NCBI GenBank assembly: GCA_021732785.1
Contig: JAKFUG010000035.1
Location: 1-64,000 of the forward strand
Source of the DNA: Planctomycetaceae bacterium
GTDB lineage: Bacteria; Planctomycetota; Planctomycetia; Planctomycetales; Planctomycetaceae
Direction: 5' to 3'
DNA length: 64,000 bases
The notes under the pieces were generated by a model. That model was given only the letters and a program-made list of their open reading frames with translations. It did no database searches and was not told the DNA's origin. Every line of letters begins with the position of its first letter. The first letter of the stretch is position 1. Positions 16,452-26,893 of the stretch are shown piece by piece. Position numbers and translations under genes: made by a program.

Positions 16452-17492
16452 TTATCGACACCGGACGACTTGGACTGCACACGGGACACACGGCGCAGGC
16501 GTCGGGTTCGAGCGGTCGACGAGCCAGATGTTGCGGAATTCGACCGCGTTGCCGTGGTTCTGAAACAGGATCGGCAATGGGTTCGGGCCTTCCGGGCTGC
16601 CGCCGCCCGTCTTGTTTTCGAGTTCGAGATGGTTCTGCACCACCACGCCGTTATGCCGGACCGTGATGCGGCCCTTCACCGTCCGCTTGCCGGCATCGTC
16701 GAACCGCGGCGAGGTAAAATCGATGTCGTACGTTTGCCATGAGAGCGGGGGGAAGCACATGTTGAGATCGGGGGCTTTGAACCGATAGAGCGAAGCGGCG
16801 TCGTTGAACTGCGGTTCCAGACCGAACGAATCCAGCACCTGCACTTCGTATCGTTTCTGTAAATAGAAGCCGCTGTTGCCGCGGGCCTGGCCGGTGGCCT
16901 TCGGCATATAAGGCGTTTTGAACTCGGCGTGGAATGTGAAATCGCGGTAGCTGTCGACGGTTTCCGCACCGATTTGTAACAGTCCTTTGTCCGAGACCTT
17001 CGCGTTCTTCAACCGGGATGTGTCCTTTCCGTCGAACAGCACCACGGCACCGTACGGCGGAGCCGCGCCCGTTGTCAGGCTGTAACGGTGCATCGGTTGC
17101 AGAGAGCCGAGGCAGCGTCCGGCGGAATCGGTCGCGGTGACGGTCATTCCGGTTTGCAACTGAAACTGCAATCCTTCGCCGTTCAAGCGGACGAGGTTTC
17201 CTTCGCGTCCGCCGGTCATCGCGGTGGTTGAGCCGCCGATGAAACCGTTGCCCGGAAGTCCGCCGGGGTAGAGTCGACCGATGAACTTGCCATCCCCTTG
17301 CGCGACGACTTGCAAGCCCACGGCCCGGTAATAACCCGTCCAGACAATCGTGCCGGTGTATTCGCCTTGAATCGCAAAATCGGCGTCGACGTGAGCGAGG
17401 TCCGCAACGCCGGTTTTCGAGGGGTCCGCATCGGCACCCGCGGCGAGAACAACCAGCATGAGACCGAGATTCCACAACGGCAGTGTGAGCAT
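16452..17492 (-). CDS. DUF1080 (3-keto-disaccharide hydrolase-like) secreted protein
   Basis: 346 residues from the ATG at 17492; the longer frame back to 17555 adds only 21 unlikely residues. A signal peptide is clear (LPLWNLGLMLVVLAAGADAD). The C-terminal about 190 residues form the DUF1080 jelly-roll: GAVVLFDGKDTSRLKN, DFTFHAEFKTPYMP, RGNSGFYLQKRYEVQVLDSF, LSWQTYDIDFTSPRFD and ITVRHNGVVVQNHLELENKT, ending with ILFQNHGNAVEFRNIWLV. The N-terminal domain is typical of planctomycete members. Characterised relatives hydrolyse 3-keto-sugars; the substrate here is not known. Periplasmic or extracellular. Confidence 0.88.
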   Translation of the reverse strand: MLTLPLWNLGLMLVVLAAGADADPSKTGVADLAHVDADFAIQGEYTGTIVWTGYYRAVGLQVVAQGDGKFIGRLYPGGLPGNGFIGGSTTAMTGGREGNLVRLNGEGLQFQLQTGMTVTATDSAGRCLGSLQPMHRYSLTTGAAPPYGAVVLFDGKDTSRLKNAKVSDKGLLQIGAETVDSYRDFTFHAEFKTPYMPKATGQARGNSGFYLQKRYEVQVLDSFGLEPQFNDAASLYRFKAPDLNMCFPPLSWQTYDIDFTSPRFDDAGKRTVKGRITVRHNGVVVQNHLELENKTGGGSPEGPNPLPILFQNHGNAVEFRNIWLVDRSNPTPAPCVPCAVQVVRCR

Positions 17493-17746
17493 TGCGGCAG
17501 CGTTTCGTTCAGATTCATGAAGGAAAGCGACCTCCAGCGAGCGCGAGAGGAACATCGCGAAATCCGCAGTAGTCTGACCGCCCCCGGAACCACTCGCAAG
17601 AGTGGGGTCACGGTTCCCATAAAAACCCGCATGAATGGTGGCAGAGTTACGGTGAGTGCGTTTCCTTCCGGCCTCCAGCGGGCTTATAATCCGTCAGCCT
17701 CGCAGATTAAAACGATTGACGCGGACTTCGACCGGGAGCGGTGCGG

Positions 17747-18685
17747 GTGAGTGAGTTGCATGAACTGATTGCCAAACTCGAACGCAATATCGAGTCCGCG
17801 ATTCTTGGGAAAACTGATCCGATCCGTTTGTCGCTGGTGGCGCTGCTCGCCCAGGGGCATTTGCTGGTCGAAGATGCGCCCGGGGTCGGGAAGACTTCGC
17901 TCGCGAAAGCGATTGCCCGCAGCCTGTCGTGCGAGTTCAAGCGGTTGCAATTCACCCCCGATATGCTTCCCAGCGATATCCTGGGATCGAGCGTTTATCT
18001 TCCCAACCTCGGCGAGTTCGAATTCCGTCAGGGTCCGATTTTCACGAATGTCCTGCTCGCCGACGAAATTAATCGCACCACGCCGCGAACCCAGAGTGCG
18101 CTGCTGGAAGCGATGAGCGAAGGGCAAGTCTCGGTGGAGGGAAAGACGCACTTCCTCAAGCAGCCGTTTTTCGTGCTGGCGACACAGAATCCGTTCGAGT
18201 TCGAGGGAACGTATCCGCTTCCTGAAAATCAGCTCGACCGTTTCATGCTCTGTATCGAAGTCGGTTATCCCGAACGTTCCGTCGAGAAAGACGTGTTGAT
18301 CCATCATCGGGACGGGCAACCGGTCGACAAACTGCAGCCCGTCATTTCGATCGACGAACTGCAAACCTTGCAGGCGGCCGTCCGGGAAGTTCGCGTGGAC
18401 GATGCGATCAACGAGTATATGCTCGATATCGTGCATGCCACCCGCAACCACGACGAACTCGAATTGGGCGTCAGCACGCGGGGTGCCATCACGCTCTACA
18501 AAGCCGGGCAAAGTCTGGCGTTCCTCGAAGGCCGCAACTTCGTCACGCCCGACGATATCAAGCGGCTCGTGCCCCCGGTGCTCGCCCACCGGATCGGCAT
18601 CCGCGGCGTGTTGCGGGAAGGTCAGCGCGAACGAGCCCAGCAAATTCTGCGGCAGATTCTGGCCAAAACGCCCGTGCGGACGTGA
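17747..18685 (+). CDS. MoxR-family AAA+ ATPase
   Basis: 312 residues. Walker A is EDAPGVGKTSLAKA, Walker B is VLLADEINRTTPRTQSALLE, and sensor 1 is FFVLATQNPFEFEGTYPLPE followed by NQLDRFM. The C-terminal lid holds ELGVSTRGAITLYKAGQSLA and the FVTPDDIKRLVPPVLAHRI helix. This is the MRP/YeaC-like MoxR type. I chose GTG 17747 because GGGAG (17734-17738) is 8 bases upstream; a GTG at 17741 is too close to it. MoxR genes usually precede DUF58 and VWA genes; here a PQQ-propeller gene follows instead. It probably acts as a chaperone-like ATPase in the cytosol. Confidence 0.9.
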   Translation: MSELHELIAKLERNIESAILGKTDPIRLSLVALLAQGHLLVEDAPGVGKTSLAKAIARSLSCEFKRLQFTPDMLPSDILGSSVYLPNLGEFEFRQGPIFTNVLLADEINRTTPRTQSALLEAMSEGQVSVEGKTHFLKQPFFVLATQNPFEFEGTYPLPENQLDRFMLCIEVGYPERSVEKDVLIHHRDGQPVDKLQPVISIDELQTLQAAVREVRVDDAINEYMLDIVHATRNHDELELGVSTRGAITLYKAGQSLAFLEGRNFVTPDDIKRLVPPVLAHRIGIRGVLREGQRERAQQILRQILAKTPVRT

Positions 18686-18829
18686 AACACGACCGTGCCG
18701 TCTGCGGCATGATTCTGTCCGTTTTTCGTGATGAACTTTCCCGGTTTCGATGCGAAATCGCTATACTTCCTGAATTCGGTGCGACGGCGGAGACCGTGAG
18801 CGACGCCGAATTGGTAGCAGGAGTGGCAG

Positions 18830-21800
18830 ATGGCGCAGCAGGGATTCGGTCAGCCGAGACGCAAACGCGGCGGAGTCGCGGCGCTGTTGTTGTCCTTGCT
18901 TTGCGGCTTGCCCGCCGCACTGGCACAGGAAGACCCGAACGCGTTCGGTGTGCCGATCACCGTCAGTCCGCCGCGCGACCGTTTGCGGGCGATGTACGAA
19001 GCCGCCACTCTGGCCGAGCGGGAACAGTATCCCGCCGCGGCGAAGGCCCTCCAGGGCGTATTCGAATCGCCGGAAGATTATTTCCTCGAACATGATTTGC
19101 AGTCGACACTCAAGCAGCGCGCCCATGCACTGCTGGCTTCGTGGCCGCGGGTGGGACGCGAAGCGTATGACCGGCAGTATGCCGCAACCGCGGCCGCACT
19201 GCGGGAACAAGCCGAACGCAGCGGCTCCTATCGCGATTGGTCCGCGCTGCTCTCGCAATACGGGATGACGCCAGCAGGACGCGCCGCGGCAGAACAATGG
19301 GCGGCCCAATCCGTCGACCTCGGACAACCGCTGCTTGCGGGTCTGTATTGGAGGCAGCTTCGCGCCACACAAGCCGGCGGGAGTGCTGACGCGGCTTCCG
19401 GATTGCGGGAAGCCTTGGCATGGGAGTTAGCCGGGCGTCCCGATTTGCGGCGCGCACGCCTGGCATTGTTGGGCGAGGAATCCGCAAAGGGTCCGATCGC
19501 CCTGGGGGGCCGGGTCTTCGAAGGGAAAGAAGCCTTCAGTGACGCCATCACGTGGTTGGGTGAACATGCGCCGCAACCGGGCGATGAACGGGGACGGCAG
19601 ACCGTTCGCGACTGGCCGAGCGCACGGGGACACAACGCGCGGAATGCTGTCGCCTGGCCCGCGGGACCGATTGGGGTTCCCGCCTGGACGCAATCCGTAC
19701 TCGATGAAGTCTGCGAACCCATCGTCGGCTCACCGGACATGAATCGCCGTGCGGTGGTCCGTCAATCGCTGGTCGATCTGGAAGAACGCCTGATTGCCGA
19801 AGACCGTCTCACCTGGCCCGCCGCCGTGCCGGTAATTTGTGGCCATACCGTGGTGGTGCGCACGCTCGCCGGTCTCGCCGCGTTCGATTTGGACACCGGA
19901 ACTTTGAAGTGGCGTTCTTCGCTGGATGAATCGTTGTTTCGGAAGCGCTGGAATGCCGTGCCATTGCGTTCTGCCGACGGAAATGCCGACGCGGCCAGCG
20001 ATTCGGCGATGCAGCAATTCATGCGGGAGCGGCTGTTCCGCGACAGCGTGCAAGGCACCGTGGCGTGTGATGACCGTGCGGTCTACGCGATCGAGTCCAA
20101 CATCGAACCCTTGCCGGTGCCGGTGGCTCCGAATGCGATCCGTCCGACATTGGACATTCCCGATCCCGTGAATCGACTCGTTGCCTTCGATCTCGACGGG
20201 GGGGAGTTGCTGTGGGAACTGGGCGGACCGCGCGGCGATGCGGCATTGCCCCTCGCCGGTTACTTTTTCCTCGGGCCGCCCCTGGTCCGCGAAGGTGCTC
20301 TTTACTGCCTCGCGGAAGCGGATGACGAACTCCGATTGTTACATTTATCGATTGATCCGACGACGCGCCGAGCCACTTTGGTGTGGAGTCAGGTACTCGT
20401 CGCGCCGGAGCAATCGGTGGCATCGGCCCGGCTGCGACGCGTGGCCGGACTGACGCCCACCTGGGCGGATGGCATTCTGCTTTGTCCGACGGGCTGCGGG
20501 ATTTTGGTCGCGGTCGATCCTCTGCGCAAACAGTTCGTCTGGGGATACAAATACGATTCCCTCGAACCGCGCCAATTCAATCCGCGCACCATGATGATGA
20601 TGCGTCAACAGGGGGCGGGACGCATGATCGTTCCCATTCGTGTGGATGAAGAGCAATCGCGGTGGATGGATGCGGTTCCGTTGTATGCGCAGGGGCACGT
20701 GCTGTTCACACCGCGCGATGCGTCCGAGATGCACTGCCTGGATGCCGTGACCGGCGAAGTCCGCTGGAAGCGCCCGCGCGGTGCCGCGCTCTCGGTGGCC
20801 GGGGTGCAGGACGGGCGGGTGATCCTCGTCGGCCGATCGAATGTCGAAGCGATCCGACTCAGCGACGGGGAGCTGGACTGGTCCACGCCGACCCCCTTAC
20901 CCGTCGGTCAGGGGCTTCTGCTGGCCCAACGATTCTTGTTGCCTGTGATCGAGAATGCCGTCCTCACTCTCGATTTAACCAGCGGCCGGATTCTTTCGCA
21001 TTCCACGTTCGATCCATTCCTCGGGACGGGCAATCTCATCGCGGCGAATGGGGCCCTGATTGCGGCCAGCACGCGCGGGATCTCCAAGTTTTCGGCCCTC
21101 GATGAATTGGAAAAGAACCTCAACCAGCGTTTGTCCGCGGATGCGAATGACGCCGCGGCATTGGCGGTGCGAGGGGAATTGCGGCTGCATCGGGGTGATC
21201 AGGCTGCGGGATTGGACGATCTCCGCCGCTCGCTGCGCCAACGTCCCGATGCCCGGACCGGCGCGCTGCTAGCCAACACCTTGGTCGACGGCTTGCGGTC
21301 CGACTTTCCCCGTTTTCGCGAACGGGCTGAAGAAATCGACCGGCTGGTGACCGATTCCGCTGGGCGAAGTCATTTCCTGCGAACCTATGCCCGGGGTCTG
21401 GTGCAGGCCGGAGAGCGCGAAGCGGCGTTGAACGAATTTCTGAAGCTCATGGAACTCACCGGGATCGATCAGCAGTTGGAGCGTGTCTCCGGCGGATGGT
21501 CGGTCCGGGGAGATCGCGTCGTGCGGGGACAAGTGCGGGGATTGTACGAATCCGCGTCGCCTGCCGAGCAACAACGCCTCGACGCCGCCTTGGCCGCGTT
21601 TGCGAGCAAGGCCACGACCGAAGACAAAGCCGCCGTGCGCGATCGCCAGTTGCTGCGATGCTTTGAAAGTTTGTCCGCGCTCGATCCGCTGCGAGTCCAA
21701 TTGCTGATGCAGAACACGGAGACACCGCCGCCCTCGGCGAATTTTCTCGTCGCACGGAAACTGATCGATTCCACACAAACGCGCTCGGCAGCGACCGGGA

Positions 21801-23431
21801 CGGCATGGTTGGCGAAAGGGCTGATCACCCAGCAGCGGTTCGATGAAGCGCTTCCACTTCTGCAGCGTCTCGAAACGGATTTCAAATCGATTCCGCTGGC
21901 ATTCCCGGCTCCCGCCGACCGGCAAACCGGCGCTGCGATCGCCGAGTCGCTCCGGTCGACTTGGGTGAATCCGCTCGCCAACGGCGGTTGGGGCGACGCT
22001 GATCTTGTTGTCGAACGCAAAGTCCGTCCGGTGGAAATCGAGCGGATCACCCCTGTGGAGATCGTCGGCACGACCCCGGAGGCTTGGCGCGATTGGACAT
22101 TTGAATTCACCGAGCGCAGCGAACACGCCCTGTCTGCTCGGGACTCGCATGGTCGACTGCGTTGGAAGGTGGTCATCCCCCCCTTGACCGATCGCGGCGA
22201 TCTGCGGATCGGATCGATCGCTCCGCTCCATTTCCTGCGGATCACGGGCGATCGGATGGTCCTCTCGTTGACCGGGCGATTTGTGGCACTCGATTTGACC
22301 GCCGGGCCGAAACCGGTGGTCCGCTGGCAACACGATCTCACCACACGGTCGGAAAACAACGCCAACATGCCGATGATCGGGCTGCGCGCCGACATTCTTC
22401 CTTGCGGACGCCGCCGATTTCTCGCCACCAATGTCTATGACAGCACCGACTACAGTCCGACGGGACAAGTTTTGGGGCTGACGGATGAATCCGTCTGTTA
22501 CACCCAAGGCGGGCGGCTGGTGATGGCCGACGTGGAAACCGGACGCATCCAGTGGATTCGCCTCGCAGTGCCGCAGGAAGTGGAAGGGACCGCGACCGGT
22601 GAAGCCGTCACGCTCTTCGACATGGCCCGCCAGCAGGCGGTGGTGTATCGATCGGATGACGGCGAAGAACTCGCCCGCCGCGAAGTGGGCGATCCCGGGA
22701 CCTGGCTGTGGTTTCTCGGCGATCAACTGTTGACCGTCACCACGGAAGCCGATCAATCGGTGACGATTCAATATCGGCGGCTGACGAAAGACAGGGTTGT
22801 CTGGGAGAAAAAATCACTGGCCTCGGGAACTCGCTTTTTCACGTCCAACGGCGAAGACTTATACCAATGGTCGCCCGCGGGGATGATTTCCAAATGGCGA
22901 TTGTCGGATGGCGAAGCCCGCTGGAGTGCCCCGGCCCCGGCCGATGCCACCGCGGACTTTATCTGGGTCCATCATTACGCCGATACGGAAATCTTCTTCG
23001 TCGGCAACGCCCTGACCAGCCAGGCCATGGCAAACAATCCCAATCAGTTCAAAACGCGCATCAATCAGTTGGATGCGAACCACCTGGGCTTCCAAGGGCG
23101 CGTGCTAGGGAAGAAAGCCGCCACGGGAGCCGAGGTTTGGTCGAGTGAACTGGACCTCACCGCGATGGACCTGGCGCAGCACCCGAACATCCCCGTGTTA
23201 CCGTTTGCCGCACGCCAGTCTGAGCCGCCGCGCATCGTCAACGGCCAGTTCATTTCCCCGTCGCGGTTTGTGGCAACCATCCTCGATAAACGCAACGGCG
23301 ACATCCTCTACAAGACCACCGAAACGATGATGCCGAATCAATTCCAGATGGAACTCGACGCGGAGTTCCCGATCGTGTCGCTGTGCTTTCCCGGATGGAT
23401 GCTCGAGTTTCGCAAGGATGCCGCGAAATAA
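18830..23431 (+). CDS. Giant secreted PQQ-type beta-propeller and TPR-like protein
   Basis: 1533 residues with an N-terminal signal peptide (GGVAALLLSLLCGLPAALAQ). Residues about 40-200 are TPR-like helices (AAKALQGVFESPEDYFLEHD). Two sets of PQQ/WD-like propeller blades follow. The first has LAAFDLDTGTLKWRSSLDES, AFDLDGGELLWELGGPRG, HCLDAVTGEVRWKRPRG and IRLSDGELDWSTPTPLP; the second, near the C-terminus, has MADVETGRIQWIRLAVPQ. Between them is a second helical repeat region (ALAVRGELRLHRGDQAAGLD). No catalytic PQQ-dehydrogenase residues were seen. Proteins of this architecture are abundant in planctomycetes and are thought to work outside the cytoplasm, perhaps as scaffolds; the role is unknown. 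Confidence 0.85.
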   Translation: MAQQGFGQPRRKRGGVAALLLSLLCGLPAALAQEDPNAFGVPITVSPPRDRLRAMYEAATLAEREQYPAAAKALQGVFESPEDYFLEHDLQSTLKQRAHALLASWPRVGREAYDRQYAATAAALREQAERSGSYRDWSALLSQYGMTPAGRAAAEQWAAQSVDLGQPLLAGLYWRQLRATQAGGSADAASGLREALAWELAGRPDLRRARLALLGEESAKGPIALGGRVFEGKEAFSDAITWLGEHAPQPGDERGRQTVRDWPSARGHNARNAVAWPAGPIGVPAWTQSVLDEVCEPIVGSPDMNRRAVVRQSLVDLEERLIAEDRLTWPAAVPVICGHTVVVRTLAGLAAFDLDTGTLKWRSSLDESLFRKRWNAVPLRSADGNADAASDSAMQQFMRERLFRDSVQGTVACDDRAVYAIESNIEPLPVPVAPNAIRPTLDIPDPVNRLVAFDLDGGELLWELGGPRGDAALPLAGYFFLGPPLVREGALYCLAEADDELRLLHLSIDPTTRRATLVWSQVLVAPEQSVASARLRRVAGLTPTWADGILLCPTGCGILVAVDPLRKQFVWGYKYDSLEPRQFNPRTMMMMRQQGAGRMIVPIRVDEEQSRWMDAVPLYAQGHVLFTPRDASEMHCLDAVTGEVRWKRPRGAALSVAGVQDGRVILVGRSNVEAIRLSDGELDWSTPTPLPVGQGLLLAQRFLLPVIENAVLTLDLTSGRILSHSTFDPFLGTGNLIAANGALIAASTRGISKFSALDELEKNLNQRLSADANDAAALAVRGELRLHRGDQAAGLDDLRRSLRQRPDARTGALLANTLVDGLRSDFPRFRERAEEIDRLVTDSAGRSHFLRTYARGLVQAGEREAALNEFLKLMELTGIDQQLERVSGGWSVRGDRVVRGQVRGLYESASPAEQQRLDAALAAFASKATTEDKAAVRDRQLLRCFESLSALDPLRVQLLMQNTETPPPSANFLVARKLIDSTQTRSAATGTAWLAKGLITQQRFDEALPLLQRLETDFKSIPLAFPAPADRQTGAAIAESLRSTWVNPLANGGWGDADLVVERKVRPVEIERITPVEIVGTTPEAWRDWTFEFTERSEHALSARDSHGRLRWKVVIPPLTDRGDLRIGSIAPLHFLRITGDRMVLSLTGRFVALDLTAGPKPVVRWQHDLTTRSENNANMPMIGLRADILPCGRRRFLATNVYDSTDYSPTGQVLGLTDESVCYTQGGRLVMADVETGRIQWIRLAVPQEVEGTATGEAVTLFDMARQQAVVYRSDDGEELARREVGDPGTWLWFLGDQLLTVTTEADQSVTIQYRRLTKDRVVWEKKSLASGTRFFTSNGEDLYQWSPAGMISKWRLSDGEARWSAPAPADATADFIWVHHYADTEIFFVGNALTSQAMANNPNQFKTRINQLDANHLGFQGRVLGKKAATGAEVWSSELDLTAMDLAQHPNIPVLPFAARQSEPPRIVNGQFISPSRFVATILDKRNGDILYKTTETMMPNQFQMELDAEFPIVSLCFPGWMLEFRKDAAK

Positions 23432-23444
23432 GCGGACGCCGCTG

Positions 23445-25346
23445 TCATTCGAGATACGTCGTTCGGCCCGCGGCCCGGTCGTATTGCCCGGCGATTTTGG
23501 CCGCGGCTTCCGCGGTTAGGCGGTTCGCTTCCACTTCGGCGGAAAGCTGCTTACGGAAGGTTTCGACCAATCGGTTCTGATCGTACTTGGCGAACGCCAG
23601 CATGTCGGTGATGCGGCTGCCATTGATCAATTTCGAGATGTGATACCGCCCGTCGGCGTCGATCACGACTTGCGCTTCGTTCGGCAAGCCAAAGAGATTG
23701 TGGAAGCTCCCCATCACTTCCTGATACGCCCCGACGAGGAAGATCGCCAGGTAATACGGCTTGTCGTCCTGAAAGTGCGGCAGTTCCAGTGTTTCCTTGT
23801 CATCCCGCAGATCGACGAAGTGATCGATCTTCCCGTCCGAATCGCACGTCACATCCACCAGCGTGGCGAAGTCGACGGACGGTTCATCGAGCCGGTGGAG
23901 CGGCACGATGGGGAAGAGTTGCTTGATCGCCCAACTATCGGGAGCCGAGCGAAACAGCGAGAAGTTACAGAGATACTTCGCCGCGAGAATGCGTTTGAGC
24001 GCTGCAAATTCTTCGTCGGACAACGCATCTTCTTCCGCTTCTCGCAAGGCACGAGCGCACGTTTCCCAGAAGAGGACTTCGCCCTTGGCCCGGTCTTCGA
24101 GACTGATGAGGCCGAGGTTGAACTGCGTGTGAAGTTCGTCCTTGTGTTCGAGTGCGTCGTGGTAATACTCGACGTAATTCTTCCCGTTGACGCCGTCGCA
24201 GAGTTCTTTCAGTTCGCCGATCACTTGCGGATCATCCGCGTCGATGGTGACCACGGGGAGATCGTCGGCGAAGGTTTCGATTTCATCGCGGATCGACGTG
24301 ACGAACACGCTGTGATACGCGGTCATCATGCGGCCACTCTCGGTGACGATGTTCGGGTGGGGCACGTGTTCTTCATCGCAGACGGTCTTCACGACGTAAA
24401 TCACATCGTTGGCGAATTCCTGTACGGTGTAGTTCATGGATGAATCGGAGCGGGTTTTTGAGCCGTCGTAATCGACGCCGAGACCGCCGCCGATGTCCAT
24501 GAACTCAATGTTGGCCCCAATCTGCCGCAGCTTGGCATACACCCGCGCGGCTTCCTTCATGGCATTCTTCACACGCTTGATATCGGTAATCTGCGAACCG
24601 ATGTGGAAGTGCAGCAGTTTCAGATGGCGTTCGAGTTTGGCGTCTTTGATGAGCCGCACGCATTCCAGCAGTTCCGACGTCGTGAGGCCGAACTTCGCCG
24701 CATCCCCGCCGGATGCCGCCCACTTGCCCGACCCGCGGGTGTAGAGTTTAGCGCGCAAGCCAATCCACGGGGCGACGCCGGTTTGCTCGTACCGCCGCAG
24801 CACCATCTTCAGTTCGTTCAGTTTTTCCACCACGACGATCACCCGCTTGCCAGCCTGAATCCCCAGGCACGCCAGTTCGATGAACGCTTCATCTTTGAAA
24901 CCGTTACAGAGCAGCAGCGATTCCGAAGACTGCTCCTGTGCCAGCGCGGCGTACAGTTCCGGCTTAGAACCGCATTCCAGACCGACGCGGCTGCGGGCGC
25001 TGTCGCGAAGAAACTCTTCCACCACTTCCCGCCGCGGGTTCACCTTCATCGGGAAGACGGGATAATGCTTGCCGGTGAAATGGAAGTGCGTGATGGAGTT
25101 CTGATAGGCGTCAGTCAACTTGCGAAGTTGGCTGGCCAGAATCTGCGGAAAACGCAGCAGCAACGGCGCTTGCAGTTGCCGATCGCCCGTGAGGTGATCG
25201 ACGAGGACCTTGAGATCGACACTGCGTGGATCACCTGCCGCCGGTCGCGCAAACAGGTGGCCGTTGGGGCCGATTTCGAAATATCCGGCCCCCCAGTGTT
25301 CGATTCCATAAAACTGCTGGGCGGTTTGCAAACGTTCTTCATGCAT
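23445..25346 (-). CDS. speA: Biosynthetic arginine decarboxylase
   Basis: 633 residues, the usual length for SpeA. The PLP lysine lies in YPVFPMKVNPRREVVEEF. The glycine-rich phosphate site is DIGGGLGVDYDGSKT, and HFHIGSQITDIKRV and VTESGRMMTAYHSV are also conserved. The C-terminal segment FLVGAYQEVMGSFHNLFGLP, then NEAQVVID, is typical. It converts arginine to agmatine and CO2, the first step of the agmatine route to putrescine, in the cytosol. It is convergent with the PQQ gene (13-base gap). The next gene upstream is divergent, so it is transcribed alone. Start ATG 25346. Confidence 0.95.
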   Translation of the reverse strand: MHEERLQTAQQFYGIEHWGAGYFEIGPNGHLFARPAAGDPRSVDLKVLVDHLTGDRQLQAPLLLRFPQILASQLRKLTDAYQNSITHFHFTGKHYPVFPMKVNPRREVVEEFLRDSARSRVGLECGSKPELYAALAQEQSSESLLLCNGFKDEAFIELACLGIQAGKRVIVVVEKLNELKMVLRRYEQTGVAPWIGLRAKLYTRGSGKWAASGGDAAKFGLTTSELLECVRLIKDAKLERHLKLLHFHIGSQITDIKRVKNAMKEAARVYAKLRQIGANIEFMDIGGGLGVDYDGSKTRSDSSMNYTVQEFANDVIYVVKTVCDEEHVPHPNIVTESGRMMTAYHSVFVTSIRDEIETFADDLPVVTIDADDPQVIGELKELCDGVNGKNYVEYYHDALEHKDELHTQFNLGLISLEDRAKGEVLFWETCARALREAEEDALSDEEFAALKRILAAKYLCNFSLFRSAPDSWAIKQLFPIVPLHRLDEPSVDFATLVDVTCDSDGKIDHFVDLRDDKETLELPHFQDDKPYYLAIFLVGAYQEVMGSFHNLFGLPNEAQVVIDADGRYHISKLINGSRITDMLAFAKYDQNRLVETFRKQLSAEVEANRLTAEAAAKIAGQYDRAAGRTTYLE

Positions 25347-25531
25347 CGAAACACTCGGGTTGATGGATCAGGCGGAAGCGGATTTCGGTGGAAACCAATC
25401 GGGGGTGAAAACGGGTACGCTTCTTGTCGGCTGGTGTTTTCTGGGCGACGCTTCCTATGATAGTAGAGACGCGTTCGCTCTGTCGCTGGTCGCGATGATG
25501 ATCAGCATGATTCGGAGAAGCAGGGAATCCC

Positions 25532-26815
25532 GTGCCAGACGTCGAGACAATTGCCTCCGCGCCGCGGTCCACCACACCGCCGGCCTTATCGCAGCGTGTG
25601 CAGTCGTTGCGGCTGCCGAAACCCGTTCCCCGCAGTGGCGGAAGTTGGGCTCCCTGGTTCTTCATGGTGCTTCTGGCAGCGGGATTGGTTTATACGTCCG
25701 CCGGGGGGGTGATTCCCGGCGTGCCGCGAATCTTCGCGCCGGACATTCCCGAGACCGTCAAGAAACCGGATTCGTCGCCCGCCGCGTCGGCTGCGAAACC
25801 GTCGACGGATCCGCCAGCTACTTCAAACACCGCGGCGGCGAAACCGGTCGCGGGGAAAGTCGTGCTGGAATCGAAGGGGTACATCATCCCCGAGCAGCAG
25901 ATTCTCGTCAGCCCGCAGGTGAGCGCCCGGATTGTCGAACTCAATTTTGATGCCGGACAGCAGGTCGAGAAAGGCTTCGTGCTCGCGGTGCTGGACGAAA
26001 CGGAGTACCGCGCCGAATACGCCCGCGCCACGGCGATGTATGAAGCGGCCCGCGAACGGATGATTGAAACCAAGGAAGGAAGCCGACCGGAAGAAATCAA
26101 GCAGTCTCAAGCCGAGCTGGCGGAAGCCGAAACCCAACTCGCGCAGGCGCAGCGGTTGTTCGACCGTCGCAAGGAATTGTTCGAAAGGAAGATCATTCAG
26201 GCGCAGGACCTCGACGATGCTGAGAGCCCTTACCGCGCGCTCGTGAAACGGGTCGATCGACTCCGGGCCACGACGCAATTGGTGCTGGATGGCCCGCGGG
26301 TGGAACGAAAACGAGCGACCGAAGCGGAAATGCGCCAGTCGGAAGCCGAGTTAACGCGCGCCAAATGGCGGCTCGATAACACAATCATCAAGGCCCCCAT
26401 CACCGGCACCATCCTGAAGAAGAACGCGGAACTGGGCAACCTCGTCAACCCGGTGGCGTTCAACGGTTCCTTCAGCCTCTGCGACATTGCCGATCTGTCA
26501 AAACTCGAAGTCGAGTTGTCGATCCAGGAGCGAGATGTTTCGAAGGTCTTTCAGAATCAGAAGTGCCGGGTCCGTTCGGAAGCCTATCCTGACCGGGCGT
26601 ATGAGGGGGTGGTGTCGCGACTGATGCCGATTGCCGACCGGGCCAAGGGAGCGGTCCCCGTGCGTGTCCGGCTGACCGTTCCCGCGGATGAACAGGGCCA
26701 GTATCTCAAGCCGGAAATGGGAGCGACGGTGACGTTCTACGCGGAGAATGCGGAAGGTCAAGTGCTCAGTGTCAAGAGCCCAGTGCCGGACGAAGGCAAA
26801 CCGACGCCCCCGTGA
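25532..26815 (+). CDS. HlyD/MacA-type membrane-fusion (periplasmic adaptor) protein
   Basis: 427 residues from GTG 25532. One N-terminal membrane anchor (WAPWFFMVLLAAGLVYTS) is followed by a Pro/Ala/Ser-rich linker. Then come the biotinyl-lipoyl-like half ILVSPQVSARIVELNFDAGQ, a long coiled-coil hairpin (about residues 170-290, EEIKQSQAELAEAETQLAQA), the second lipoyl half IIKAPITGTILKKNAELGN, and the beta-barrel domain. It should bridge the inner-membrane ABC transporter encoded next (ATPase 26894, permease 27727) to the outer envelope. No outer-membrane channel gene is in the window. The substrate is unknown. Confidence 0.88.
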   Translation: MPDVETIASAPRSTTPPALSQRVQSLRLPKPVPRSGGSWAPWFFMVLLAAGLVYTSAGGVIPGVPRIFAPDIPETVKKPDSSPAASAAKPSTDPPATSNTAAAKPVAGKVVLESKGYIIPEQQILVSPQVSARIVELNFDAGQQVEKGFVLAVLDETEYRAEYARATAMYEAARERMIETKEGSRPEEIKQSQAELAEAETQLAQAQRLFDRRKELFERKIIQAQDLDDAESPYRALVKRVDRLRATTQLVLDGPRVERKRATEAEMRQSEAELTRAKWRLDNTIIKAPITGTILKKNAELGNLVNPVAFNGSFSLCDIADLSKLEVELSIQERDVSKVFQNQKCRVRSEAYPDRAYEGVVSRLMPIADRAKGAVPVRVRLTVPADEQGQYLKPEMGATVTFYAENAEGQVLSVKSPVPDEGKPTPP

Positions 26816-26893
26816 CCATGATCGCGCACATTCCCTCCGGCACTTGACACTTGACTCTCAGCACTTAGCCTCCATCCCCCGGAATCGATCTCC

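Noticed and set aside
21269-22771. Antisense ORF of 500 residues within the PQQ-propeller gene
   Set aside because: Residue content follows the G+C bias of the opposite strand; the plus strand has regular propeller blades across the same region.
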